Source: a virus. Taken from it: a DNA stretch of 34,630 bases. Positions 8,831 to 15,949 of the stretch are shown here, piece by piece. Under the pieces are notes generated by a model. The model made no database searches and had not been told where the DNA came from. It saw only the letters and a program-made list of their open reading frames with translations. The stretch lies in the IMG/VR virus record IMGVR_UViG_3300020190_000195, positions 1-34,630 of that record; one strand, given 5' to 3'. How positions within the stretch are numbered: position 1 is the stretch's first letter; each line of letters begins with the position of its first letter. Both the position numbers and the translations under genes were made by a program.

Positions 8831-9000
8831 TCACTTTGCTTACATTCCATCATATATTCTACAGTATTTGCCACATCATTCATAGCGTCACGAAGATATG
8901 GTTGTTGTCCAGATTCTTGTTTGACGATTGGGCGACTATCATCAGTCAATGTCCAACGCCATTGCTTCATTGAATCACAAAACCAGAGATTAATTTTCAT
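8827..9000 (-). CDS. Small unknown protein (57 residues)
   Basis: The protein begins MKINLWFCDSMKQWRWTL and ends VEYMMECKQSE. I placed the start at 9000 rather than further upstream because a separate small gene in another frame ends 11 bases inside this one. That leaves two coding frames in the usual tight overlap. The stop overlaps the start of the Mom-like gene as ATGA, so the pair is probably translated together. I do not recognise a domain. The WFCDSMKQWRW segment is unusually rich in Trp. Function unknown; a partner or regulator of the Mom-like protein is conceivable from the coupling alone. Confidence 0.55.
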   Translation of the reverse strand: MKINLWFCDSMKQWRWTLTDDSRPIVKQESGQQPYLRDAMNDVANTVEYMMECKQSE

Positions 9001-9148
9001 GTTTGAAATGTTCCAGTTCGATCCAATTAAGAAGGGTTTGGAAGGAACTGATTGATGCGGCCGTACAATTATCTTTTTTAAGTTGCTCAACATAAAATTC
9101 AAGTGCCTCAATGGCCATCTCACGATCTTTTTGGGAAATTAATGACAT
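8990..9148 (-). CDS. Small unknown protein (52 residues)
   Basis: The frame starts at ATG 9148 (MSLISQKDREMAIEALEFY) and stops at 8990, overlapping the next gene by 11 bases. The predicted protein is mostly helical (EALEFYVEQLKKDN, SISSFQTLLNWIELEHFK) and acidic to neutral. It lies 22 bases after tRNA-Thr in the same direction. Helical pattern, codon use like its neighbours and gene-tight packing support it as real. No domain recognised. Confidence 0.5.
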   Translation of the reverse strand: MSLISQKDREMAIEALEFYVEQLKKDNCTAASISSFQTLLNWIELEHFKHEN

Positions 9149-9170
9149 TGGAGTTTCTTATTGAACTCAA

Positions 9171-9241
9171 GCCAGATGTCGGATTTGAACCGACGACCAA
9201 CGGTTTACAAAACCGTTGCTCTACCACTGAGCTAATCTGGC
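9171..9241 (-). tRNA. tRNA-Thr (anticodon UGU)
   Basis: The minus strand folds as a cloverleaf of 71 bases: acceptor GCCAGAT/ATCTGGC, D arm GCTC/GAGC, anticodon stem ACGGT/ACCGT with loop TTTGTAA (anticodon TGT), and T arm GTCGG-TTCAAAT-CCGAC. The 3' CCA is not encoded. It reads ACA codons, which suit an AT-rich phage in a host with fewer such tRNAs. Confidence 0.96.
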
Positions 9242-9242
9242 A

Positions 9243-9512
9243 TTAATCAACAGGAAGACACTCAGGATTCTCTAGTTCTACATCAAATAACATTGGATGG
9301 CATTGCTCATCAATAAGATAAAATGATGTTCGATAAAGATCCTCAGGTTCCCATCGTAGTTGTTGATCTGCTAGTTCGATCAACTCTGGATCTGAAAATG
9401 CAATTTCTGGAAGTTCATCAAAGGTAAATGGTATATGATTGATGAAATACATCAAGACAATTTTTGAACCCTTTTCATACCAGCAATAGGCAGTTTCGAT
9501 CCGATACTTCAT
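9243..9512 (-). CDS. Unknown protein between two tRNAs (89 residues)
   Basis: The protein starts MKYRIETAYCWYEKGSKIVL and is rich in acidic and aromatic residues (DELPEIAFSDPELIEL, LRWEPEDLYRT). The predicted fold is mixed beta then helix. It ends one base before tRNA-Thr and starts 28 bases after tRNA-Leu, all in one direction, so it belongs to the sigma-70-driven early operon. A CTAAATA element precedes it by 13 bases. I do not recognise a family. Confidence 0.6.
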   Translation of the reverse strand: MKYRIETAYCWYEKGSKIVLMYFINHIPFTFDELPEIAFSDPELIELADQQLRWEPEDLYRTSFYLIDEQCHPMLFDVELENPECLPVD

Positions 9513-9540
9513 TGCTTTTTGATTTTATTTAGAAGTATAT

Positions 9541-9623
9541 GGGCGAAGGGGGACTCGAACCCCCACGGGAATACTCCCAGCAGATTTTAAGTCTGATACG
9601 GCTACCGATTACGTCACTCGCCC
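9541..9623 (-). tRNA. tRNA-Leu (anticodon UAA)
   Basis: An 83-base class II tRNA on the minus strand. The acceptor GGGCGAG pairs with the 3' end TTCGCCC (one G-U), the T arm is GGGGG-TTCGAGT-CCCCC, and the anticodon loop is CTTAAAA (anticodon TAA). A variable arm (GGGAGTATTCCC region) is present, as expected for Leu. CCA is not encoded. It reads UUA, the favoured Leu codon in AT-rich DNA. Confidence 0.94.
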
Positions 9624-9631
9624 ATAAGAAC

Positions 9632-9838
9632 CTATGTTTGGTAGGTAGGAGGATTATACTTCAAGAACTCAAAGAATGTCAACTTCATTTCTTTTTGTGT
9701 CATTCCGCAATGTTTTGCTGCTTTGGGTAAATTCCACTTTGCAGAAAACAAAGCTTCATTAGACTCTTTGACATTTTCTGGTGTTGTTTTCACTGAATAT
9801 TCGTAAAGAGTTGCTCTATTGATTTTATATGGATTCAT
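9632..9838 (-). CDS. Small conserved-type unknown protein (68 residues)
   Basis: It starts MNPYKINRATLYEYSVKTT and contains a short helix-turn-helix-like segment (NLPKAAKHCGMTQKEMKLTF, residues about 36-55) that would fit a small DNA-binding domain: A..HCGMT.KEMK resembles the recognition-helix pattern of Fis or homeodomain-like proteins. Its ATG follows the stop of the gene upstream with no gap, so translation is coupled. It lies in the early operon, where small host-takeover regulators are expected. The regulatory role is an inference from the HTH-like pattern. Confidence 0.6.
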   Translation of the reverse strand: MNPYKINRATLYEYSVKTTPENVKESNEALFSAKWNLPKAAKHCGMTQKEMKLTFFEFLKYNPPTYQT

Positions 9839-10021
9839 CTACAGAGGACTTGCATAAGAAAGTGTTTCTTCGTCTACAGTTTCTCGAACAAACTGCAGAA
9901 CATTCATAAACTCTTCTACTGTATCACATTTGACTGTTTTTTCTGCTCCTTCATTTGAATAGAGATAAACTGATCGTTTGATCGGATCGATAACACATCG
10001 ACTCAGATACTCATCTTGCAT
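9839..10021 (-). CDS. Small early protein (60 residues), first gene of operon
   Basis: The protein starts MQDEYLSRCVIDPIKRSVYL. It looks like a compact beta-beta-alpha domain: RCVIDPIKRSVYLYSNEG, then KTVKCDTVEEFMNVLQFVRETV. I recall similar small proteins in other cyanomyoviruses but no assigned function. It is the first gene after a consensus sigma-70 promoter and so should be transcribed immediately on infection by host polymerase. Stop and next start abut. Confidence 0.65.
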   Translation of the reverse strand: MQDEYLSRCVIDPIKRSVYLYSNEGAEKTVKCDTVEEFMNVLQFVRETVDEETLSYASPL

Positions 10022-10046
10022 TAGGTTGTTTTGTGATTACTCTAGT

Positions 10047-10075
10047 ATTATAGGACGAAAAGAAATGAGTGTCAA
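10047..10075 (-). promoter_or_regulatory. Consensus sigma-70 early promoter (TTGACA-17-TATAAT)
   Basis: The minus strand has perfect TTGACA (10070-10075) and perfect TATAAT (10047-10052) boxes with a 17-base spacer. Transcription would start about 20 bases before the ATG at 10021. The TGA inside TTGACA is the stop codon of the upstream structural gene. It should drive the small-gene/tRNA/Mom-like operon. Confidence 0.92.
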
Positions 10076-10731
10076 GCATCCTGTTCCACTTCTAAAAGTG
10101 GTACGTCTTTTCTGGTTGCATTCACCACATAGTAACAATCAATATTGGCACCATTGCCAGACTTAATATGAATTTTTTTACCCCATTCAATTTTTTCAAC
10201 AATTAAATCTTGAGAATAACCAATTTGTGTTAAAGTCACTGTGATTGTTTCTGGATCAACTAGACCACTCCAATATTCTGGCACTTCTATCACATTTTCA
10301 TTTGTAAGTCGGCCGCGAATGTAAACACCGTTTTCTGGACCTTCTAAACAAGCATGAATTAATCTTTTGTTCTGCTTTGTTGGATGTGGAATATCAAAAA
10401 GTTTTACACTGGCACATACCGTTGCTCCACAAAGTTCTGCGGTTGTATTGATATTTCCTGTTATATCAATTTGTCCTGTACCATTAATTTCAGTATTTAC
10501 TTTCAAATAATCAATCTTTGCTTTTTTATGATAAAAAGGCGTACAAGCTTCTGTGGGATATGTTGCTTGATTTAGATTTCCATACCAAATAAATTCATAA
10601 TCATTCATTTCATTTCCCCATCCGCCTGCAACTTTGTCACAGTTTTTTCCAGATGCTACTGGTTTTAATGTAAATGTGTCTGCTTTTTTTGGTTCTACCA
10701 AGTCACCATTTGAATCAAATTTATCTGCCAT
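10072..10731 (-). CDS. Fibre/spike-associated structural protein (219 residues)
   Basis: The C-terminal 110 residues (KLFDIPHPTKQNKRLIHACL, GVYIRGRL, VIEVPEYWSGLVD, TITVTLTQIG, IDCYYVVNATRKD) form a beta-rich domain. It is shared with the 259-residue neighbour and seen, in my recollection, in many phage virion proteins as a FDIPHPTK / LPEYW / TPIG domain. The N-terminus (residues 1-90) is different and includes a short collagen-free beta segment (TEINGTGQIDITGNINTTAE). The gene lies at the end of the hub/spike operon. Probable small fibre or spike cap protein; its place in the particle is not known. Confidence 0.65.
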   Translation of the reverse strand: MADKFDSNGDLVEPKKADTFTLKPVASGKNCDKVAGGWGNEMNDYEFIWYGNLNQATYPTEACTPFYHKKAKIDYLKVNTEINGTGQIDITGNINTTAELCGATVCASVKLFDIPHPTKQNKRLIHACLEGPENGVYIRGRLTNENVIEVPEYWSGLVDPETITVTLTQIGYSQDLIVEKIEWGKKIHIKSGNGANIDCYYVVNATRKDVPLLEVEQDA

Positions 10732-10733
10732 GA

Positions 10734-11513
10734 TTAGTTCCTTTTAATGTCGTAATGATATCCGGAAATTGAATATTGTTCATTATTGCCTGGATAATCT
10801 GCAGGCGATTTGCCTTCATATTCTGGGATCAAGTCTTCACCATCTGCACGAGTGGCAAAAATATGATAGAAACAATCAATTGGAATTCCTCCATTTGATT
10901 GAAGATATACTTTGTTTTCATCAATTCTTTTAATAAGAATATGTTGATGAGCACCAATTGGAGTTAATTGAACCGTAATTGATTTCCAATCAACAAAGTT
11001 TTTCCAATACTCTGGGAGATCAATTTCAGTATTGTTTCTGATTCTTCCCCGAATATAAACATCGTTGTAAGGAGCCTCTGGACAAGTGTGGCGAAGTCTC
11101 CAACCCTCTTTTGTTGGATGTGGGATATCAAAGTTCTTTTTAGCAGAAAGAAAATGACCTCCACAATTTGACGCTACTTCACCTTGAACATAAAGATCTT
11201 GTCCTACCTGTAATTGTTCATTGACATCTACGGCGCCAAGAAATGCCGACGATCCTTTAACTGCTAAAGAATAAGGATTATTAGATCCTTGACAGAGTTC
11301 TCCTAAAATTTCTGGGTCCTCTTCCATATCGCTATTTGATGCTGGTCCAATCATGACCGATGCAGTCAAAAATGGATGAGGTTCTCCAACAACAAGAGGT
11401 CCTTCAATATAAGAAGATCCGCGAATTTCTTTTTTTCCTACTCCTAACGCTCCCTCTGGAGACCCTTCGCCAACATAAAGTCTTTTTCCTACTGCGATAT
11501 TGTCAAATTGCAT
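10734..11513 (-). CDS. Fibre/spike-associated structural protein (259 residues)
   Basis: The N-terminal half has short beta-repeats (AVGKRLYVGEG, SYIEGPLVVGEPHP, QLQVGQDLYVQGEV) like the shaft of a beta-helical spike. From about residue 125 comes the shared domain: NFDIPHPTKEGWRLRHTCPE, DVYIRGRI, IDLPEYWKNFVD, ITVQLTPIG, IDCFYHIFATRADGE, then PADYPGNNEQYSISGYHYD. The gene sits between the beta-helix protein and its paralogue with two-base gaps, so one transcript is likely. The pair probably arose by duplication with swapping of the N-terminal shaft. No enzyme motif is visible. Confidence 0.65.
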   Translation of the reverse strand: MQFDNIAVGKRLYVGEGSPEGALGVGKKEIRGSSYIEGPLVVGEPHPFLTASVMIGPASNSDMEEDPEILGELCQGSNNPYSLAVKGSSAFLGAVDVNEQLQVGQDLYVQGEVASNCGGHFLSAKKNFDIPHPTKEGWRLRHTCPEAPYNDVYIRGRIRNNTEIDLPEYWKNFVDWKSITVQLTPIGAHQHILIKRIDENKVYLQSNGGIPIDCFYHIFATRADGEDLIPEYEGKSPADYPGNNEQYSISGYHYDIKRN

Positions 11514-11515
11514 GA

Positions 11516-12100
11516 TTACTCTCCAAACGATACATCTGACTTATTGTATTTTTCTGGGTCAGAATCAAATTTTGATTTCTTTTCTTTAGAAGATCCCGTT
11601 GCACATGCAGCAAGACCACCGTAAATATTTAGAATGCTATCTCCAACAACCTCACAAGTTCCTGATGAAAAGAATCTTGCTGTTGCAGTTCCGTTAATTT
11701 CAATATTTTTACTCACAAGATTAATAGCAGAATCTCCCTCGATTGTTACAACACCATTTTTGTTGTCTGCACCATTAGCAATGATTTGAACATTATTTCC
11801 TTCAATTCTAACATTTCCATCAGATGCTTTGATAACAATATCACCTTTAACTGCTTCAAGAATAAATCCTATTGAAGTTTCCTTTACATCATCAGCGCAT
11901 TTAATTGAATAAACACCAGGACAACGATTGATTGTCCATCCGGATCGTGTTCCCTCACTATCTAAGGTTGTATAATGTCGATAGTCTTTGCCACTTCTTA
12001 CCATAAAGGCAGAAATTACATCATCTGGATGAATGTGTCCTAATTTTATTTCGCCATTTTTATTACCATATCTTAAAGTATGATAGTTTTCTTTTGCCAT
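11516..12100 (-). CDS. Beta-helix needle-like protein (gp5 C-terminus equivalent)
   Basis: Residues 85-165 are regular alternating beta-repeats: GDIVIKASDGNVRIEGNNVQ, VVTIEGDSAINLVSKNIEI, TCEVVGDSILNIYGG. These resemble the triple-stranded beta-helix that forms the membrane-piercing needle of T4 gp5 and of VgrG proteins. In T4 this needle is the C-terminal part of gp5. Here it is a separate gene whose ATG overlaps the stop of the gp5-like OB gene (TAATG), which supports equal expression and joint assembly. The N-terminal 80 residues (YRHYTTLDSEGTRSGWTINR) are unassigned. Needle role inferred from fold pattern and neighbour. Confidence 0.65.
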   Translation of the reverse strand: MAKENYHTLRYGNKNGEIKLGHIHPDDVISAFMVRSGKDYRHYTTLDSEGTRSGWTINRCPGVYSIKCADDVKETSIGFILEAVKGDIVIKASDGNVRIEGNNVQIIANGADNKNGVVTIEGDSAINLVSKNIEINGTATARFFSSGTCEVVGDSILNIYGGLAACATGSSKEKKSKFDSDPEKYNKSDVSFGE

Positions 12101-14406
12101 TAAACTTTACCTACACAATCGATGACTGAAATAATTTTTTGCTGAAGATTAGGAGGAACTTGAGCAACATCTGGAACTGATACAACAGTAAATATAGGAA
12201 GCAATTCTGCATTGTAACCACTTTCTGTTTGAATGTAAATATTTGGTGCCTCTGTATAACCTTCACCACATTGACTCAAATCAATTTGTTCAATACTTCC
12301 AAATGGACCAAGAACAATATTGCCAGTTGCACCATTTGCTGGTTCAATGACAAGTTGATCACCTTCACTATAATTTAGTCCAGGATTAGCAACATAAATT
12401 TCACACATAGAAAGTGTTGTAAAGTATTGATCTGGTGATGGGTTTGTTTGCTCAACATTTACAGGTGATCCCACTTCTGTAATTGGATTCGTTAATGGGT
12501 CTGCGGTTTGACTTACTGCTGGAGAGCATCCTGGTGCAGTAATAGTTTCTGCAACTGTTGAGACATAAGGAGCTTGACCAGGATGCTGAACGGTATCACC
12601 AACTTCCACATTCATACTCTGTCCCGTTTGATATGGTGGGTCCCAACTTCCGTCTGCTTTTTGAATTGTAGAGTCGCATGGTTCTGCAAAAACCGTGCCA
12701 TCTCCGCCAGTACTGCCGTCTGGGGTTTGAATATATCCCGTTCCAGGATCCGTAATAATAACTTGCTCCACCTGATATTGTGGTTCAGTTGCAGTTGTTC
12801 CAATACCAGTTTGTGGTTGCATAATTGCAACTGCAGTGGCACCTGCTCCTTTACCACAATTATCTACAATTTTTACCAGTGGAGTGGAAAGATATCCAAT
12901 GCCTTGTGTAACTAAATCAACACCAACAATTTGACCTGCAGCACCAATAATTGCATTTCCAGCCGCACTTACTAGTGGATTGCCGCCAACAAATTTTACC
13001 TTTGGTGGTCCACATGGTTGCGGATTTGTATTGCATGTAAATGGATTCAATAAATCATTAACATTAAAATCAAAATTAAAATTATCTGGATTAGCAACCG
13101 CTGCTGCTTGACTTGCAACTTGCTTTGCTTTATTAAAAATATTTTGTGCGCTACCTACCGAATCTGCAGCGTTGCCAACATCCCCTTTCCAAAGACTAAA
13201 AGATGTTGTTTCTGGACAAGAATAACCCAATAAACCATTAATGAATCCAAGCACATCCGCAGCAAGACCAAGTGCAGCACTTGAAAGACCTTGAATTGGT
13301 GCGATAAGATTTTTAATTGAACTTGTAATGAATCCAGCAATAGATCCCAATAAACCACCTATGAAATTTTCAGTAGCGCAAAGAGGAACATTGATTAATT
13401 TTCCAACTCCTTTCGCAAACATATTATTTAAAAACTTCAATGCCATCGAAGGTAATTTGTCAACGATAGTATCAAAAATTTTATCAATTAATTTATCAGA
13501 TTTTTTAATCTTTTTCTTTAAGGCTGGCAGTTTATTTGGTGGTGTTTTGTCGTAAGTTTTTTTAAATTTTTCATTTGCTTTTTCTTTTGTATATTTTCTA
13601 ATTCCCTCTACAGTTCCTTTAATTGACTTTGCAATTTCTTTTGAGGCTTCCTGAACTTTTTGTGCCACATATTCTTCTAAACTTAATTCTTGACCTTTAT
13701 ACTTGATTGGTTTATCAACTACTGAAGTCCAAGAATTAACCGATTTTTGAGCACTTTTAATATCCTTTATCAAATTTTGTAATTTTGTTTTTGTTTCATC
13801 AGTATCTGACGATTTACATCTTTTGGGAGACTTTAGAGCAGTTTCTTTATTTCCATCTTCTTGCATCAACTGATCATCAGAAGACAACCATGTTTCATAA
13901 GATAAAGTTCCTTCTTTTGGAGCAGGACCTCCAGCTGGAGGACTACTTCCGGGCGGAATTGAAAAAAGAGGTACTTTTTCATCTGTATATCCACTACGAG
14001 GAACAAATCCTGATTGTGGATTTTTTTGATTTAATTTTACTTGATCATTATGTCCAATCGCTCCAAGAATTACTGGTTCTCTTCCATCAATACCATCCGC
14101 ATAATATCCAACAACAAATGTTCCTTTTCTTAAATTTGGTGTTTGAAAACTTCCGGCATGTCCAGATCCACCTGTGACTGGATATAGAACCGTGGCCATT
14201 TCCAGTTGGTCATCTGGAAGTTCATTTTTATCCGACGTATCTCTTCCAAATATTCTAACTTTGTAACGGAATCCAAATCCGGGAATCTCATTTGGATCTT
14301 TCCATTTTGTCGATGGCACATTTGCTTTCCAGGTCGAATCATCAACGATTTGACCCTGCCAAAAAATTGCTGGTAATGATCCGGAATATTCGTTAAAAAA
14401 TGACAT
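12100..14406 (-). CDS. 5: gp5-like baseplate hub/spike protein without lysozyme domain
   Basis: The N-terminal about 130 residues carry the T4 gp5 OB-fold pattern: FWQGQIVDDS, FGFRYKVRIFGRD, MATVLYPVTGGSGHAG and FVVGYYADG...PVILGAIGHND. The T4 lysozyme domain that should follow is absent. Instead there is a Pro-rich linker, a Lys/Asp-rich helical region (about 195-330), Ala/Gly-rich hydrophobic helices (about 335-410) and a C-terminal set of beta motifs (QGIGYLSTPLVKIVDNCGKG, NPGLNYSEGDQLVI). ATG 14406 is chosen; the codon before it is TTG. The ATG overlaps the stop of the CP12-like gene as ATGA. Expected to sit on the gp27-like hub at the tail tip. Confidence 0.75.
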   Translation of the reverse strand: MSFFNEYSGSLPAIFWQGQIVDDSTWKANVPSTKWKDPNEIPGFGFRYKVRIFGRDTSDKNELPDDQLEMATVLYPVTGGSGHAGSFQTPNLRKGTFVVGYYADGIDGREPVILGAIGHNDQVKLNQKNPQSGFVPRSGYTDEKVPLFSIPPGSSPPAGGPAPKEGTLSYETWLSSDDQLMQEDGNKETALKSPKRCKSSDTDETKTKLQNLIKDIKSAQKSVNSWTSVVDKPIKYKGQELSLEEYVAQKVQEASKEIAKSIKGTVEGIRKYTKEKANEKFKKTYDKTPPNKLPALKKKIKKSDKLIDKIFDTIVDKLPSMALKFLNNMFAKGVGKLINVPLCATENFIGGLLGSIAGFITSSIKNLIAPIQGLSSAALGLAADVLGFINGLLGYSCPETTSFSLWKGDVGNAADSVGSAQNIFNKAKQVASQAAAVANPDNFNFDFNVNDLLNPFTCNTNPQPCGPPKVKFVGGNPLVSAAGNAIIGAAGQIVGVDLVTQGIGYLSTPLVKIVDNCGKGAGATAVAIMQPQTGIGTTATEPQYQVEQVIITDPGTGYIQTPDGSTGGDGTVFAEPCDSTIQKADGSWDPPYQTGQSMNVEVGDTVQHPGQAPYVSTVAETITAPGCSPAVSQTADPLTNPITEVGSPVNVEQTNPSPDQYFTTLSMCEIYVANPGLNYSEGDQLVIEPANGATGNIVLGPFGSIEQIDLSQCGEGYTEAPNIYIQTESGYNAELLPIFTVVSVPDVAQVPPNLQQKIISVIDCVGKV

Positions 14407-14621
14407 CAATCCTCATAAATTCGACATTCTGAAGCATCTGGGTGCGAATCACAATACAATTCTAAAGGTGTTGGATCGTGATCATCATCAGGATGATTAA
14501 TTTGATATACTTCTAAAGCACTTAATTCATCTTCAATATGACGGCGACGTTGTGAATTTATGTTTGGATCATCTAATTCATCTCTATCATCATTGATGTG
14601 TTGTTGGAGTGATTTTTCCAT
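14406..14621 (-). CDS. cp12: CP12-like Calvin-cycle regulator
   Basis: 71 residues. The last 30 (DPTPLELYCDSHPDASECRI, then YED) match the C-terminal half of cyanobacterial CP12, where Cys57 and Cys66 (C-x8-C) form the redox-controlled loop and the acidic tail enters the GAPDH active site. The N-terminal Cys pair of plant and cyanobacterial CP12 is missing, and a helical region (EDELSALEVYQ) stands where the AWD-VEEL core helix lies. Cyanophage CP12 proteins of this short form are known and are thought to shut down GAPDH/PRK and so divert carbon to the pentose phosphate pathway. The location inside the baseplate hub operon is odd for a metabolic gene. Confidence 0.75.
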   Translation of the reverse strand: MEKSLQQHINDDRDELDDPNINSQRRRHIEDELSALEVYQINHPDDDHDPTPLELYCDSHPDASECRIYED

Positions 14622-14622
14622 G

Positions 14623-15945
14623 TTAGAAAGGTTTTCTTCCGATTGAATCTCTGACCAAATTTAATGATGTAATGCAATTGTTCTTTGTGATACGATGAGC
14701 TACATCTGCTACCATATATATGCCACTTTTTTTCTTACTATATGATGCTGTTTCATTTGAAGATACCTCTGGAAAATCGCAATGAATTACATCACCAGCA
14801 CGAATATTAAAATCGCCAGCAATTGTAACTGATAATTTAATTGCAAACAAACTGTTATATCTCATTGAGGATTGAATTAAAATCTCATCTACATTGAAGT
14901 TTAATTCCTTGGATTTTTTTAATTGCTCATTTAATGTTTTTCCCGATGGAAGAACACCAACATCTAAATTTTTAATATATCTTTTTGTCGTTTCATTTTG
15001 ATCATCTCCATATTTGATCTGATCAGTCCCTCCAGTATTTGTCTCATTAAATTGAATATCTGAATTTACTTTGTTCTTGTTGCCATACTCATGAGTCAAA
15101 GGATTAAATGTTCGTGTTTCTGCTTGACCCATTGCACCAGTCGCACGAAGTTTCTTTAAGTTAAATGTGGAATCAAAAGAGTAATCTAAAATCTTTCCAT
15201 CATAACCTGGCGGAACTTGACCAATCAGATTATTGAAGATAAGAGTTCTTTTTGGTTTTTGTTGAAAAAGTTTATCAATTGATTTGAATTTAAATCCATC
15301 TGCGGTTTCATAAAATAAATATCCTGCAAGTTTTCCTTTTGCCCCTTGAATATCTGGTATACATCTTTTAGCTAACCAAGTACAAAGATAGAAAGGTTTT
15401 TCACTTTTGCCAGTAAAATTAAAACTATTCAAACCTTCATCAACATCTATATTTTTCTGAGTTTTAAGTGTGTTTTGAAGAATGCTCTTTACATTATCTG
15501 GAATTTTACCATCATATCTTTTTACAACTCTTGAACTTAAGTTATCGTTTGTATAATATTCAGTCGATGTTAAATCCATCGTATATACAGTATTATTTGT
15601 ACTTTCTTGAATATCTCTGACTTGTAAAAGTCTAAATGGGTTATCATTTTCTTCATCAAAATATAACTGAGTCCCATAACCATCTGTAATTTTTAAATTA
15701 ATTTTTTCACCAGTATTTAAATTAACATCACCATTTTCAAAAACTGTAGATTCTTCTCCTGCAGTTCGATAACCAGTATCTACCAATGTTGCAGTTGCCC
15801 TCACTGTATGATCTAAAATACTTTCATAATATGTTAACTCAATAATACCATTTTTGATGTCAGTTCCTTTCTTAGTATAATTTGATATAATTTCAAAAAT
15901 ACTAATTTGACCTTCACCAGCACCTGCTTGAATATTTGCAGTCAT
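14623..15945 (-). CDS. 27: gp27-like baseplate central hub protein
   Basis: 440 residues, starting MTANIQAGAGEGQISIFEII. The order of beta-barrel elements (IIELTYYESILDHTVRATAT, NLKITDGYG, FRLLQVRDI, YTMDLTSTEYYTND) is that of T4 gp27-type hub proteins, which form the trimeric ring at the end of the tail tube and hold the gp5 spike. The middle part (FYLCTWLAKRCIP, GYLFYETADGFKFKSIDKL) fits domain 2. The C-terminus (FNIRAGDVIHCDFPEV, GIYMVADVAHRI) gives the second tube-like barrel. The neighbours, a gp5-like spike and tape-measure-like proteins, agree. It lies one base from the CP12-like gene. Confidence 0.8.
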   Translation of the reverse strand: MTANIQAGAGEGQISIFEIISNYTKKGTDIKNGIIELTYYESILDHTVRATATLVDTGYRTAGEESTVFENGDVNLNTGEKINLKITDGYGTQLYFDEENDNPFRLLQVRDIQESTNNTVYTMDLTSTEYYTNDNLSSRVVKRYDGKIPDNVKSILQNTLKTQKNIDVDEGLNSFNFTGKSEKPFYLCTWLAKRCIPDIQGAKGKLAGYLFYETADGFKFKSIDKLFQQKPKRTLIFNNLIGQVPPGYDGKILDYSFDSTFNLKKLRATGAMGQAETRTFNPLTHEYGNKNKVNSDIQFNETNTGGTDQIKYGDDQNETTKRYIKNLDVGVLPSGKTLNEQLKKSKELNFNVDEILIQSSMRYNSLFAIKLSVTIAGDFNIRAGDVIHCDFPEVSSNETASYSKKKSGIYMVADVAHRITKNNCITSLNLVRDSIGRKPF

Positions 15946-15949
15946 TGTG

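Noticed and set aside
12574-12915. Plus-strand frame of 113 codons
   Set aside because: It is antisense to the gp5-like gene and has a Trp/Cys/Ser-rich, non-protein-like sequence.
13785-14177. Plus-strand frame of 130 codons
   Set aside because: It is antisense to the gp5-like gene and Leu/Phe/Gln-rich in the way expected from complementing Lys/Glu-rich codons.
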